From Dipteris shenzhenensis (lineage: Eukaryota; Polypodiophyta; Polypodiopsida; Gleicheniales): DNA of 64,000 nucleotides. A program made the translations under genes and the position numbers. Below, piece by piece: positions 43,640 to 53,650 of this stretch. The stretch lies in NCBI GenBank assembly GCA_047967505.1, contig CM106541.1. One strand, given 5' to 3'. The notes below the pieces were generated by a model. That model was not told where the DNA came from. It searched no databases and saw only the letters and a program-made list of their open reading frames with translations. Positions within the stretch are counted from its first letter, which is position 1. Every line of letters starts with the position of its first letter.

Positions 43640-44340
43640 ATAGTCCTGAGTCACAAAGCAAGAGACCTTATGCATAGTGGCAACTATTGCACCATCATGG
43701 TATATCATCCAATGGCCAAGGTGTACGAATTAGCACGTGAGATACACATTGCTTACCCAAATGAGTGGGCAGGTATATGTGCACATGGTCTGGCATGATT
43801 AACACAAGATCAATCCACCCTAGCCCACATCTTTACCTCAAAGCTCTCATTGAGGAGGCTAACCATTCAGAAGCAAAATGTCTACTTTTGCTTTTTTGAA
43901 GTTCTACAAGACATTCAACTCAATCCCGTGGGCTCCTTCTCATTTTATGGCCTTAGAGTTTGGGCAATCGTGCTAGTATATGAGTCACTGGCTTAGTGTG
44001 AATCACACACAAGGCATGCCAAAGGAGATAAGTAGTACCATGGGTGTTAAGCAATGGTACACTTTGTCCACCACCCTCTTCGGTCTCTATAAGGAGGAGT
44101 TAGCCTCCTTCGTGGACACATTTGTGGCTGGGCAGGGTTCAACACTAGTAGATGTTTGTCTACCTATATCTTGGTTTATGCGCCAACATTGTGATATTGA
44201 TCTTAAGAAGAGCTATTGGCCTACAAAATCACTAGTAGTCCTAAGAGCATTTTATGATAGTCATGACACGAATGTCAATCTGAGCAAGACCAAGATTATG
44301 ATCTTCAAAAAAAGTGATGCTCGACTCTAGTAGGAGTCAT
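43640..44340 (+). mobile_element. LINE reverse-transcriptase fragment
   Basis: Across frames it gives LINE RT blocks in order: HSGNYCTIMVYHPMAKVYEL, STLAHIFTSKLSLRRL, a VYFCFFEVLQDIQ-like block, GVKQWYTLSTTLFGLYKEEL (normally GxxQGxxLSPxLFxLY), and NVNLSKTKIMIF near 44270-44310. The catalytic FADD box is destroyed between them. It has several stops and no poly(A) that I can assign. Confidence 0.78.
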
Positions 44341-45070
44341 TCGTGTTTGCAAGTGCACAAGTTGGGATTGTTACACGAACATGTACTTGCTGTGAATTTT
44401 ATAGGCCCTTAATTTAGCATGAAACCGAGAGCTTGAGCTAGATTAACTAGAGGAGATGCTTCACTCGCAAGATTGGAAAGAGTGTTTTCAAGGCAGCTAC
44501 ACACACTCCTAGTTATATTAGCATTGTTATATGTAGAAGCTTTATAGCGGGTGTATCTCACAAAGCATCAAGTGAGTTTGATGTAAAAAGCTACAATTCA
44601 TGATGCTTTCTTGCATTATCTATGGAAATAGCATTCCACAAGATACCAAGATACCATACATTTGGAGTTTGGAACACATAGATATCACATATTGTATTAT
44701 GACACACATCGGAACAAGGCTTGAGAGTATGGCATGAAGCATACATAAGCTATAGGCACTTTTATCATCTATAAATCTTGTGATGATGAGAAATGTTGTA
44801 TTCACCATAGGCTATCGCATGGTCTCCATTATTGAGGCATATATGTTGATCACCTTCCCCCCTACAAGTATTCCCCCCTACAAGTATTCCTTAGATGCTC
44901 TCATTCTTTACCTGAAACAATAAGAGTTCCACCTTGTCATCTAAAATTAGCTTATGATGCTCATTACTCATCAGTGTTTGTTGCTAGCACAGTGATAAGT
45001 TGAAATAGACATTGGGAGAACGGTGCTTGGTTGGTGGAGCAATGTCCTTGGTTTATGAGGGGAACAACTA
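44341..45070. other. No recognisable gene
   Basis: No family motif. A 17-bp CCCCCCTACAAGTATTC unit is tandemly repeated near 44857-44890. Confidence 0.4.
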
Positions 45071-45304
45071 GATGAGCCTACTAGATATTCTTGTATTGCT
45101 CAAGATTGTTAGCTCATTATCAAGGAGAGTGATGATATGGGCAATGGGTATTAATGGATGGTACCTATGCTCTAGCATGGCTTACTTGTACAGAGCCAAA
45201 CTTAAAGGAAAAGTAGATATAGGTCAAGGATGTCTTTACTTGCTCCTAAGATCTTTCCATGGAAATTCATGGGACAATCTAGATTGATGATCAGTGAGAG
45301 GGGG

Positions 45305-46444
45305 TGTTTAAATATAGATGTCAACTCCCCACCCGTGAGCCTCCATGTGACAAAGGCATGGGGGAGGATGACTCAAAATATGTATGGGGGTCTTGGAGAG
45401 GGCACATGGGGGAGGATGACTAGAAATAGGTATGGGTTCCTAGAGAGAAGCGATGTGGCTATGGATGCCATGTGGGTAGCAATCTAGGCTACCACACGAG
45501 GTGCACAATGAAGCCTAGGAATCACTGTGGGTTGCAGCCTAGGCTACCACACAAGGAGCACAATGAAGCCTAGGCTTCCACATGGGGAAAACAATGAATC
45601 CTTCATTAGGCTACATGAACGGACCACACTCAAGGAAATAGAATCCCTCTATATGACATGGAAGATGGCCATTTATGGGCTCACAAGTGATCAACACTCT
45701 ATAACAACAGTCTAGGGTAGTCAAGTCGATAGACAAGGGAAAAATATAAGTTGGATAGTAGTTTGAACTAGTAAAGATTGGTATCTGTAGCCATACAAAC
45801 TATATATTCAGTTGTTCATTTTGTTGGAGGATGAGACTGGTTGATTGGTCAATCAATTCTTGGGGGCATTCCATGCCCTATATAAAGGCCCCATTTGTGG
45901 GTGGTCTTGGTGTTCATTATATACCTCACACATTTGCTACACATAAAAGCAGTAGGGAGGTCTAGGGATCCATTGTAAAATAACATACTTGGCAATAGAC
46001 CTTGCTAGGAAGGAGCACAGCAAGGAGGTGTGTTAGGGCAACATGTTGGCTGCCCACCACTAAATGTCCATTGGATCATATAGGTAGACATATGTTGGAT
46101 ATTTTCTATGAGGTCAAAAGCAACAAATGGAGGCTCCTAGAGATCTACATAGGACACAATCTTCTAGATAGATGAGCACACCATTTTGTATTAGAGTTGC
46201 CTTTTTTGTACTAGGGTTTGCCTATTTTTTGTAGCCTATACATAATTAGGTGGTGATTCTACTCCTTGTACATGATATCAGTATGTTTCTTTGAGCTCTT
46301 CGGTATTCCTTGTGTGCACAAGAGATGGTGTGAGAATTTTTTATGCATTGTATGAAACCTAGGTGAAAGTACTATGTGAACCATGGGTTAAAGTCTTCCA
46401 CTGCAAGGAGTTTTCAATAGCAAGAGCCTCTTTATTTTCTAGCA
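45305..46444 (+). repeat. Long LTR with internal sequence on both sides
   Basis: It starts TGTTTAAATATAG directly after a purine tract GTGAGAGGGGG (45292-45304) like that before the LTR at 39085. It ends TTTCTAGCA at 46444, and the next bases TGGTATGTGAGCC are a mutated primer-binding site. Shared blocks with the 37318 LTR family include the opening CTCCCC...GTGAGCC and the TATATAAAGGCCCC promoter near 45880. At 1,140 bp it is slightly longer than that family. An LTR with a 3' signal on its left and a 5' signal on its right implies a shared LTR between two internal regions. Confidence 0.68.
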
Positions 46445-47290
46445 TGGTATGTGAGCCAAGGAGGTTACTCCCTTGGCATTAGATCCCCAACGAGTCCTCA
46501 CAACTGTGTTGATGCCTAGAGGAGAGAACCTTTGCTTTAGAAAAGTGATCTCAACTCAGGATTGCATAATTCATTTTGACTTTATCATTTGAAGGACATG
46601 TCCCTTTGTGAGAAGGAAGGTGACCTAGATTTAGATAAGTGTGCCTTTGTCAGTAGGGATTGTAGAGTTTATACCAATTTCATGCTTGGCGTCAGCTTTG
46701 TTCTATGGTCTTCATTCCAATGATTCACTGATTCCTTTTAGAAACCTTGAAGATGAGGACAAACAAGATGGGGACAATTAATGATCTAGAAGTTGAAGCT
46801 ATGGAGCCACATGGTGGTCAGAAAGTGACAAAAAGAGAGGAGATGAAACCCTAAGACAAGGATGTGATCAAAAAGTAAGTTAAACTTGAAAATTCAAATT
46901 AGGTAGACGAGTGGGAGGTAAAGGATGCCAAGGAATTATTTATGATTCATTGAAATGATAGCATATGCAATGATCCCACACATTCGATTCCTCAAAAGTA
47001 TCATGAGACACCTTGAAGGACCTATAAGGTAGATTAAAAGGATCCAAGTAAGAGTCAAAGGACTCAAAATCATCAGCAAAGGTGGTAATAGCAAAGGTAG
47101 AGCTTTACTTTGTAAAATGACTTTAAGTGTTGTTGTTATTAGGTATGCGAATCTAGGTGAAACTTTCTTGATGAGAAACAATACAATGATACAAAGATAC
47201 CACGAACCTTTGTGAAGTTGATTGCTTAGGGTGTGAACAAGGTTGACACCACTTCCATGGAGGAAGTGTCTTTGGAGGACATCCAAGATC
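46445..47290 (+). pseudogene. Copia gag remnant after the 45305-46444 LTR
   Basis: The leader text (CCCTTTGTGAGAAGGAAGGTGAC near 46609) and gag opening (GATGGGGACAATTAATGATC near 46777) parallel those of the 37318-40083 element at 38450 and 38670. Further on, DEWEVKDAKELFMIH corresponds to LEAWEERDAHALAII of that element. Frequent stops; no product is expected. Confidence 0.6.
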
Positions 47291-47559
47291 AAGGTTAGAT
47301 GAGTGTAGGCACATTGAAGGTTGCAATGCAGTGCTACAATGTGATGTCACCAAGTAACACTTTTTCTCTGATGAAGTGCTCTTTGACATCAATGTGCTTT
47401 GTCCTACTATATTCTTGGCTAATGCTTGAGCTGATTGATTATCATAGGATATTGTTGTTGGTATTCATTCATCAAAGTAATTTATTTTTGACAATAGTCT
47501 TCTGAGCCATATAGCCTCACATGCACTTGTTGTGAGTGCCCTGTATTTTTTCTATTGAA

Positions 47560-47940
47560 GACAAAGAAACAGTGGGCTATTTGTTTGACAACCATGATAT
47601 AGCACCTTTACCAAGGAAAAATTCATATCCTTCTGTGGATCTCCTAGTCTCATGATCTCTTGCATAGTCCATGTCAGAGTATCCATGCAACCTTGGATGA
47701 CTTCCTATGAATTCTATTCCAAACTGTCTTGTACCTCTGATGTATGTTGAGACTCTCTTGGCTACATTCCAGTGAGACTGTCTTGGATTTGCCATAAGCT
47801 GTGCAAATAAACTTACTGCATAACAAATATATGGCCTCATGATACTCATATATATTAGAGATCCAATGAGTTGCCGATAGACCTGTCACATCAAGACTCC
47901 TAGGGCACCAACTGCCTTTAGTAAGAATACCTATCAAAAT
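47560..47940 (-). pseudogene. Copia RNase H fragment
   Basis: Minus strand: RQLIGSLIYMSIMRPYICYAVSLFAQLM, HWNVAKRVSTYIRGTRQFGI and HGYSDMDYARDHETRRSTEGYEFFLGKGAISWLSNK. The RNase H Asp in YSDMDYA is kept. Slightly upstream text is in another frame. It pairs with the RT piece at 48330-48600 on the same strand. Confidence 0.85.
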
Positions 47941-48329
47941 CTTGAGTATGAGACGAATTTAACAATATGTAATGAGTAGAAATTAGTCAAATTAGCATGG
48001 TTGTGTTCTACACTAAAAGAGTTTCAAATATGTCTTCACGTCTTGAAATTTGGGTAACACATGGAAAAGAGAGATTAATTTGAAAGGAGTTGGGTCTTCA
48101 TAGTGTATTTCTTGTTATACCCCCCCCATCCAAAAGAACCCCCCCCATGGGCCTCACATGATATGAAAAATATGCACAGTTCTTGAAATCTTGCATATTT
48201 TTCAAGGCATATACCTTATATATTATGGAAGGGGGGACATGAGATTTTCATATTTTTACCTTGCAATTTGATTATTTTAAAGGAAATCCATGCATATTAT
48301 TTATCTTGTCCCCCCATATCTTGGATTTT
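47941..48329. other. About 390 bp of foreign sequence splitting a copia pol
   Basis: It lies between RT (48330-48600) and RNase H (47560-47940) text of one minus-strand copia remnant, where intact elements have only a few codons. It is AT-rich with C-runs near 48121-48147 and has no motif I can name. Presumably an insertion. Confidence 0.4.
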
Positions 48330-48600
48330 GGATGAGGGTAGTAACATAATACATATTGAGCCGGTGCCCTAGGCATTGACTATAGGCTTTTTTGGATCTT
48401 TTGTAAGTTTCAAACTCTATTCCATGGGAGTGGCTACAATCTTGTAATCTTTCATATGAAACTTCTTTAGGAGACTGTCGATATATTTCTACTGGCTCAC
48501 GAAGGTCTATCTGAGTCTCTCTAGAACTTAATTCCAAGACAATAGTGCATAAGTCCAAGATCTTTCATGTCAAACTCTACAGATAAGTCTTGTTTCACGT
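48330..48600 (-). pseudogene. Copia RT C-terminal fragment
   Basis: Across frames, minus strand: LSVEFDMKDLGLMHYCLGIKF, SQ-KYIDSLLKKFHMKDYKI and ATPME-SLKLTKDPK. These are the conserved post-YVDD blocks of copia RT. It contains nonsense codons and frame changes. Confidence 0.75.
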
Positions 48601-48940
48601 ATGGGGTTCTTGGAGAGGCCACATGGGTTAATCTATGCTGGAAAACTTCTATGGCTACCATATGGGCAACAACATAGGGTTTCACATAGGCAACACAAGC
48701 CTACATCAAGCTATAAGAAAGGCCCATATGTGGGGCAAACTCAATACGTTAGGAGCCTTACATATAGAGTAAATAGCCATTTATAACCCTACTTGCGGTC
48801 AACAATTTGCAACAGCAAATTGGGGCAATTGTTGGTCAACCCAGAAAGGCACATCGATAGACAATAGTCTATAGCCAATAGAGTCTAATATAGGGGGTAT
48901 ATAGTCTATAGCCAGCATAGTATAATATAGGGGCTATAGA
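48601..48940. other. No gene; LTR-like decayed text
   Basis: Words such as GGGTTCTTGGAGAG and CTATGGCTACCATATGGGCAACA parallel parts of the LTR at 45305-46444 (GGGTTCCTAGAGAG near 45434, CTATGGATGCCATGTGGGTAGCA near 45461), so this may be a decayed piece of the same LTR family. At 48850-48940 a TATAGTCTATAGCC-type word is repeated two or three times. Confidence 0.35.
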
Positions 48941-50064
48941 AGTGCATAATGGGTACCGAAGATGAAAAAATCCATAACCTAAGATATACCAATGTTTGTA
49001 GAAAATTCACATGTAAAAATTTAGATGATTTCTTTTGTAAATTGGGAATCACTGAACAAGATTACATCTTGGCAATCCGCAGCAATCTATCACAACCCAC
49101 AATTCTGTTGCGTAGAAAACCTAATGACATGTACAGAAATAAATTCAACCCCCACATTTCCAAATTATGGGGAGCAAATACTGATGTATAATTCATTTTG
49201 AACCCGCATGGGTCTTCATCATATTGCACATCATACATCACTAAGATCGACAAAGAAAAAAGCGAGGAGGTAAAATTAGCCTTCAAAGAGAGCTTTGAAA
49301 CAAAGGCACCTATAGTAGAGCGCATAAGAAAAGTTGGGAATGCAATTTTGAACACACAGCATATTAGCTCGCAGCAAGCAGTGTACCTAATAACACAATC
49401 ACTACCACTAAATACCACAAGTCAGGAATTTGTTTACATTAACACCAACCCAGCACAAGAATGCACTTTGCTCTTGAAAAGATGCAAGCAACTAGAGTAG
49501 ATGGAACCAACAGATAACAACATCTTCTTCGATGATATCATATCTAAATACATGAAACGATTTGCAAATATACAAAGTGTTTGCCTCACAAATTACGCAA
49601 GCAACTACACGTTGAAAGGGAAATGTGAGAAACAAATAAAGAAAGCAAGAATTGTGCGGTTCATTAACTACAATAAAAACAAGGACCCCAAGAACCACTA
49701 TAGGGTGCAATGCCTAATATACCTACCATTTTGGAGAAAAGAGCACAAACTGATAGAAGAATCGCAAACTTGGCATAATACAAATAAGGATTTAATTTCC
49801 AAGAATCATGATATCTTCAACAAAATCTTATTATGCCCCATCACTGAGACAAAAACACAGCCGACGACATCATCGACATCAACCAACGAAAGTCGAATAC
49901 TGACAACAGAGCAATATGATCTAGCAATTAATACATGTATTCGATAAAAACAAGGGCAAACAAACAATGCCACACAGTGCAAAATTGGCATCATCTGCAA
50001 CAACGCTTTCTATGCAAAATTCAAACAACTAAACAAGGACCAAAGAATCATTGTCAATGACATT

Positions 50065-50460
50065 ATGCTTAAACAAAGAATACAGTTGGAAAATAAATTA
50101 CATCTATTCTTGTCAGGAACTATTGGAACAGGGAGGACTTTCACTTTGATGGTGATCGTTCAAGGGCTGCTTCGCAATTACTTACACAGACAAGCAACGA
50201 ACATAGAGACATGGAGGGTGCTACTACTAGCATATACGAGAAGAGCAGCATACGAAATAGGTGGAAGGGCAATCCATGCAGCCCTGCATCTACCACTACT
50301 GACATCCAATTACATGAACCTTTCAACAAAAAAGTTGCAAGAGTTGTCAATACAGTACAAAGACATGAAGCTGATAGTGCTAGATGAGGTATCCCTCTTC
50401 AGATTAAAACTTTCATTGCACAAGACATGCGAATGCAAGAAATTAAACATAACTACCTAG
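50065..50460 (+). pseudogene. Pif1-like helicase core of the Helentron protein
   Basis: A 131-aa open segment within the larger gene. It holds helicase motifs I (GTIGTGRT), Ia-like (LLLAYTRRAAYEIGG), and II (LIVLDEVSL, Asp-Glu kept). The Walker A Lys, needed for ATP hydrolysis in this superfamily, is Arg here. Confidence 0.85.
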
Positions 50461-51423
50461 AGCCATTTGGAGGGGCTGATGTTTGTGGTGGCCTTTGCTA
50501 AGCAAGCACGACAAAGACTCATGGATATTCCTTCAACAAATGTCATCATCCACTTGGATGTCAAGATTCTAGAAGGAGCATGTCAAATATTACAAGCTAC
50601 AACAACGAATGCGCCAAGAAAATAATCACTTCCTCCAGATACTAAACAAGATTCGAATCAGTGAACAAACAACAGAAGACCTTTAGTTACTAAATAGCCT
50701 GTTCTTGAGGCAGCCACAAAATAAACAAGAAATACCACACCTCTTTTATATAATTGTGATGAAGTACATTCACAACAATTATGTCTTCCACATACTTAAT
50801 ACAAAACCTCACATTATAAAAGCAATCAATATAAAGCATAAAACTTGCAGCAGGAACATAGCAATCCCCACCGACCCCAAAAACACAATAGGCTTACATG
50901 GAAAACTCAGATTAAGCCCAAGCATGATAGTACAATTTTGTGCAAGAATCTTGGATGTTGCAGATGATATCGTAAATGGAGTAGATGGAGTCTTCAAGGA
51001 TTCGAATATGGAAAGTGAAACACTAGTTGTATGGGTGCAATTCTATAACGATAAAATTGGCTCACATGCAAGAGCACAAAATAGAAGACTTTATAAAAAA
51101 GGGATTGATGAACAATGGACACCAATTTTGTAGATTAATAGGGAATTCCAAATCGAGAAAAAACACTTGAATACAGTTTGTAGAAAACAATGTCCCATAC
51201 ACCCATCAACAGCAAGAACGATACATTGTGCCTAAGGACTGACAACAACGGACTCACTTGCTTTTGAACCAAGTAAAATAAGAAAAAGACTGCCCTATCA
51301 CGTATACGTAACCTAGCAAACCTTTACCAGTTATCAGCACTAGAGCACAAGCAAATCAAAGTAGATAAAATGGTATAAGATGGAATACGACGACTACAAA
51401 TAGAGACACAATGGAAAGTAGAC

Positions 51424-52030
51424 CATGAACAGTTTGGCACACAAGAACCTAACACTTTGAACATACAATGCTTGAACACAAGGTCAGCAAGGGCTCATGC
51501 ACAAGATTTTGCTCGCTTCTGAAAGCTTATTAAATGCGATAATAATTTGTCTACAAGAGACACACCTTCAAGAATCAAAGGATTTGAGCCTTCCAACATT
51601 TCATTCCATTGCATGCTCGACAAGAGTGGGAATCTCAACATACTTCAAAAACACGATGACAACAACAAACATAAAGGAGGTCTACAATGATAAATGTCAA
51701 TGCCTACTAACTATATTCAAAAAACAAACCCTAATATCACAATAGTAAACACTTACAAACCACCACAAACAAAGGCAACGTCATTGATAAAATCAATAAA
51801 ATGAGGTGCTCCAGCTACTTCCAGATAAAACAACCACATACATCATGGGTGACCTTAACATTGATTACAACAATGAATCGAGACCCAAAAACATACTACA
51901 AGACTTATACATGTTCTCTAAAAAACTAAAACAAATCATAAACAAAAGAACCACCATTTATAGATCAACAATTGATCACACATAGACAACAAACTATGCT
52001 TATTGGTCTCACCACTCAATTCTATATGTT
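51424..52030 (+). pseudogene. Endonuclease (EEP) domain fused downstream of the helicase
   Basis: The fold is inferred from ordered motifs: N-terminal NIQCLNTRSARA, catalytic-Glu motif CLQETHL, GDLNID with the Asp/Asn pair, and a final TIDH. At least two frame changes occur (near 51520 and 51745). In LINEs this domain precedes RT; here it follows a Pif1 helicase and no RT is present, which is the Helentron arrangement. Confidence 0.75.
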
Positions 52031-52239
52031 GCAAGAAAAACCACATAAAACGGATTATAAATTTGGGGCAGGCTTGATGAATCCTATTCATTTTGTTATA
52101 CAAGGCGATTATGTTTGCTAGGCTTTGCATTCAATATAAAGGCACCACAACAGAGGCATTCCGCCATTTGACTCATTCTCTATATCAAACTCGTTGTGGC
52201 ATCATGCAATACTCACTATGGAGTTGTCTATTGGGAGGG

Positions 52240-52515
52240 GGAACAAACATACTTGCTATGGCATCCCTATCAACCCAAAAATCCATACAGTGGGCTGATA
52301 TTCGTTGCACCAGCACTTGAAAACCCATATAGTAGACAACGGATTGACAACCTCAGCAAGGCACATTCATAGGGCCTTCCTATCAACTCACAGGGTGGAT
52401 TCGCAAGATGCACCAACACTTGAAAACCCATATAGTGGGCAACAGATTCACAGTGTTCAATTCAGTAGGGCACATTTGCTAGGCCTTCCTATGAACTCGT
52501 AGGGCGTATTCACGG
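52240..52515 (+). repeat. About 106-bp tandem repeat, two copies and a partial
   Basis: The unit includes CACCAGCACTTGAAAACCCA, ATAGT(A/G)G(A/G)CAAC and GGGCCTTCCTAT(C/G)AACTC. It is repeated from about 52308 and 52412. It lies 200-500 bp past the end of the Helentron coding remnant. Confidence 0.75.
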
Positions 52516-52739
52516 GATGCACTTAGCAACTCAATGCTTTCCTATGAACTCTCTCAATGCACGAATTATAGTCTGCTTCTCCTCTCACAAGGCACGTCCT
52601 TGTGATGTTTTGGTCTACTGACATCACCACGGTTGGCTCTTTGTTAGCACTGCCCTGCTAGGGGTAACCTATAGCAATGGGTGAGGCTCGTGTCTAAAGT
52701 AGACTTTCTATGTTTGAATTTGTGTTCTCACATCATCCC

Positions 52740-52990
52740 CTTTCAGATTTTCCTACTCTCAAGTGCATCCACTTGAGGATTGCTCTATTTGTATGAGTAA
52801 TGTGACCCCAAGATTGTACATAGGTAACTACAATGTCAAAGCTGCCAATGTCTTGTTGGATAGAGCGAACAAGGTAGTGGTGTGTAATTTTGAGCTGGCA
52901 AAGATGGGGTCTCCACATTACTCGGAAGCATCTATACTAGACTGTGCTACTTTTGCTGACATCTTCTCATATTTAAGGGTAGTGCATCCA
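52740..52990 (+). pseudogene. Receptor-like protein kinase fragment
   Basis: Combining two frames gives the catalytic-loop text of a plant receptor-like kinase: CDPKIVHR (HR of the HRD motif) followed by VKAANVLLDRANKVVV, then NFELAKMGSPHYSEAS, where active kinases have DFGLAK. A one- or two-base change near the HRD splits the frame and the Asp of DFG is Asn. Only about 80 codons remain, with no N-lobe, so it is a relic of a host gene or a piece carried in by a transposon. Confidence 0.65.
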
Positions 52991-53650
52991 GCACATTGTG
53001 CCTCTTGTTTGCATTAGCATCAAGGAGTGGCTCTCCATTCACACCATCAGCATCAATGGCTGGGGCATCGTCTCCAAGGCCTTCACAAAACTCCATGCTT
53101 GTCAAGTTTGCAAACTCCAGCCTTCTTCTCACGGACCCTCTTCTTGCTTTGATGCACCCTCTTCTAGCCATAACTTTGCCCCTCATCACATTGCAGCATA
53201 CTCACAAAACTTGTGATAGTAGTTTTGTGTGAAGTAGTTTGCACACGAACCCATTACAGTCATTGAAGAGACATCCTCCTACAGCCGCTACCACCTTGGG
53301 AGGAATTAGCCACCTCAACCACCTCAATAATTAGTGCCCTAACATTTGAAAAATCATATTAATTCATTAGTTGGGGGAGGGGGGGAGAGGAGAGTGGTAT
53401 ATGATGGCAAAATATTTAAGCATAAAGGGGGGGGGGTCTCAAGTGGGGAAGGGGGAGAGCTTGAATTCAACAAAAGGGCGCGGGGGGCATTAAAAAGGGA
53501 GGGATGTGTGAGATTGGGAAGCCAGCAACAAGAACTTCCCAAGTGAGGAGATTCAGAAGGTGGCTACCCATTCTTTTCCAAACAGGGTTAATATGGCCAA
53601 GAATCATAAGGGCGGCAAGGAAAATTGATTTCACTATCTCCACAATGCCG
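52991..53650. other. No recognisable gene; G-rich runs
   Basis: Purine-rich stretches with G runs at 53370-53390 and 53427-53436. No domain on either strand. Confidence 0.4.

Larger units (their letters stand above)
48949..52030 (+). pseudogene. Helentron-type RepHel-endonuclease, N-terminally truncated
   Basis: Domain blocks in order suggest one rolling-circle transposon protein. (1) End of Rep, about 48949-49260: PTILLRRKPNDMYRNKFNPH, then SSSYCTSYITKID with the two-tyrosine YxxxY motif. The upstream HUH metal-binding region is missing. (2) Linker typical of Helitrons: SSQQAVYLITQSLPL, EFVYINTNPAQE, IVRFINYNKNKDPKNHYRV. (3) Pif1-like helicase from about 50000: Walker A reads GTIGTGRTFTL (Lys changed to Arg), Walker B LIVLDEVSL, then GLHGKLRLSPSMIV near 50890 and AFEPSKIRKRLPYHVYVT near 51260-51315. 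(4) Endonuclease of the EEP fold: LNIQCLNTRSARA, IICLQETHLQ near 51545, YIMGDLNIDYN near 51838 and STIDHT near 51967. From 48949 to 50460 one frame is kept, with four stops. After that it shifts several times. It is dead but only moderately decayed. Confidence 0.82.

Noticed and set aside
53346-53546. Gly/Glu-rich 66-aa frame
   Set aside because: Comes from G-rich simple sequence; no domain and no conserved start context.
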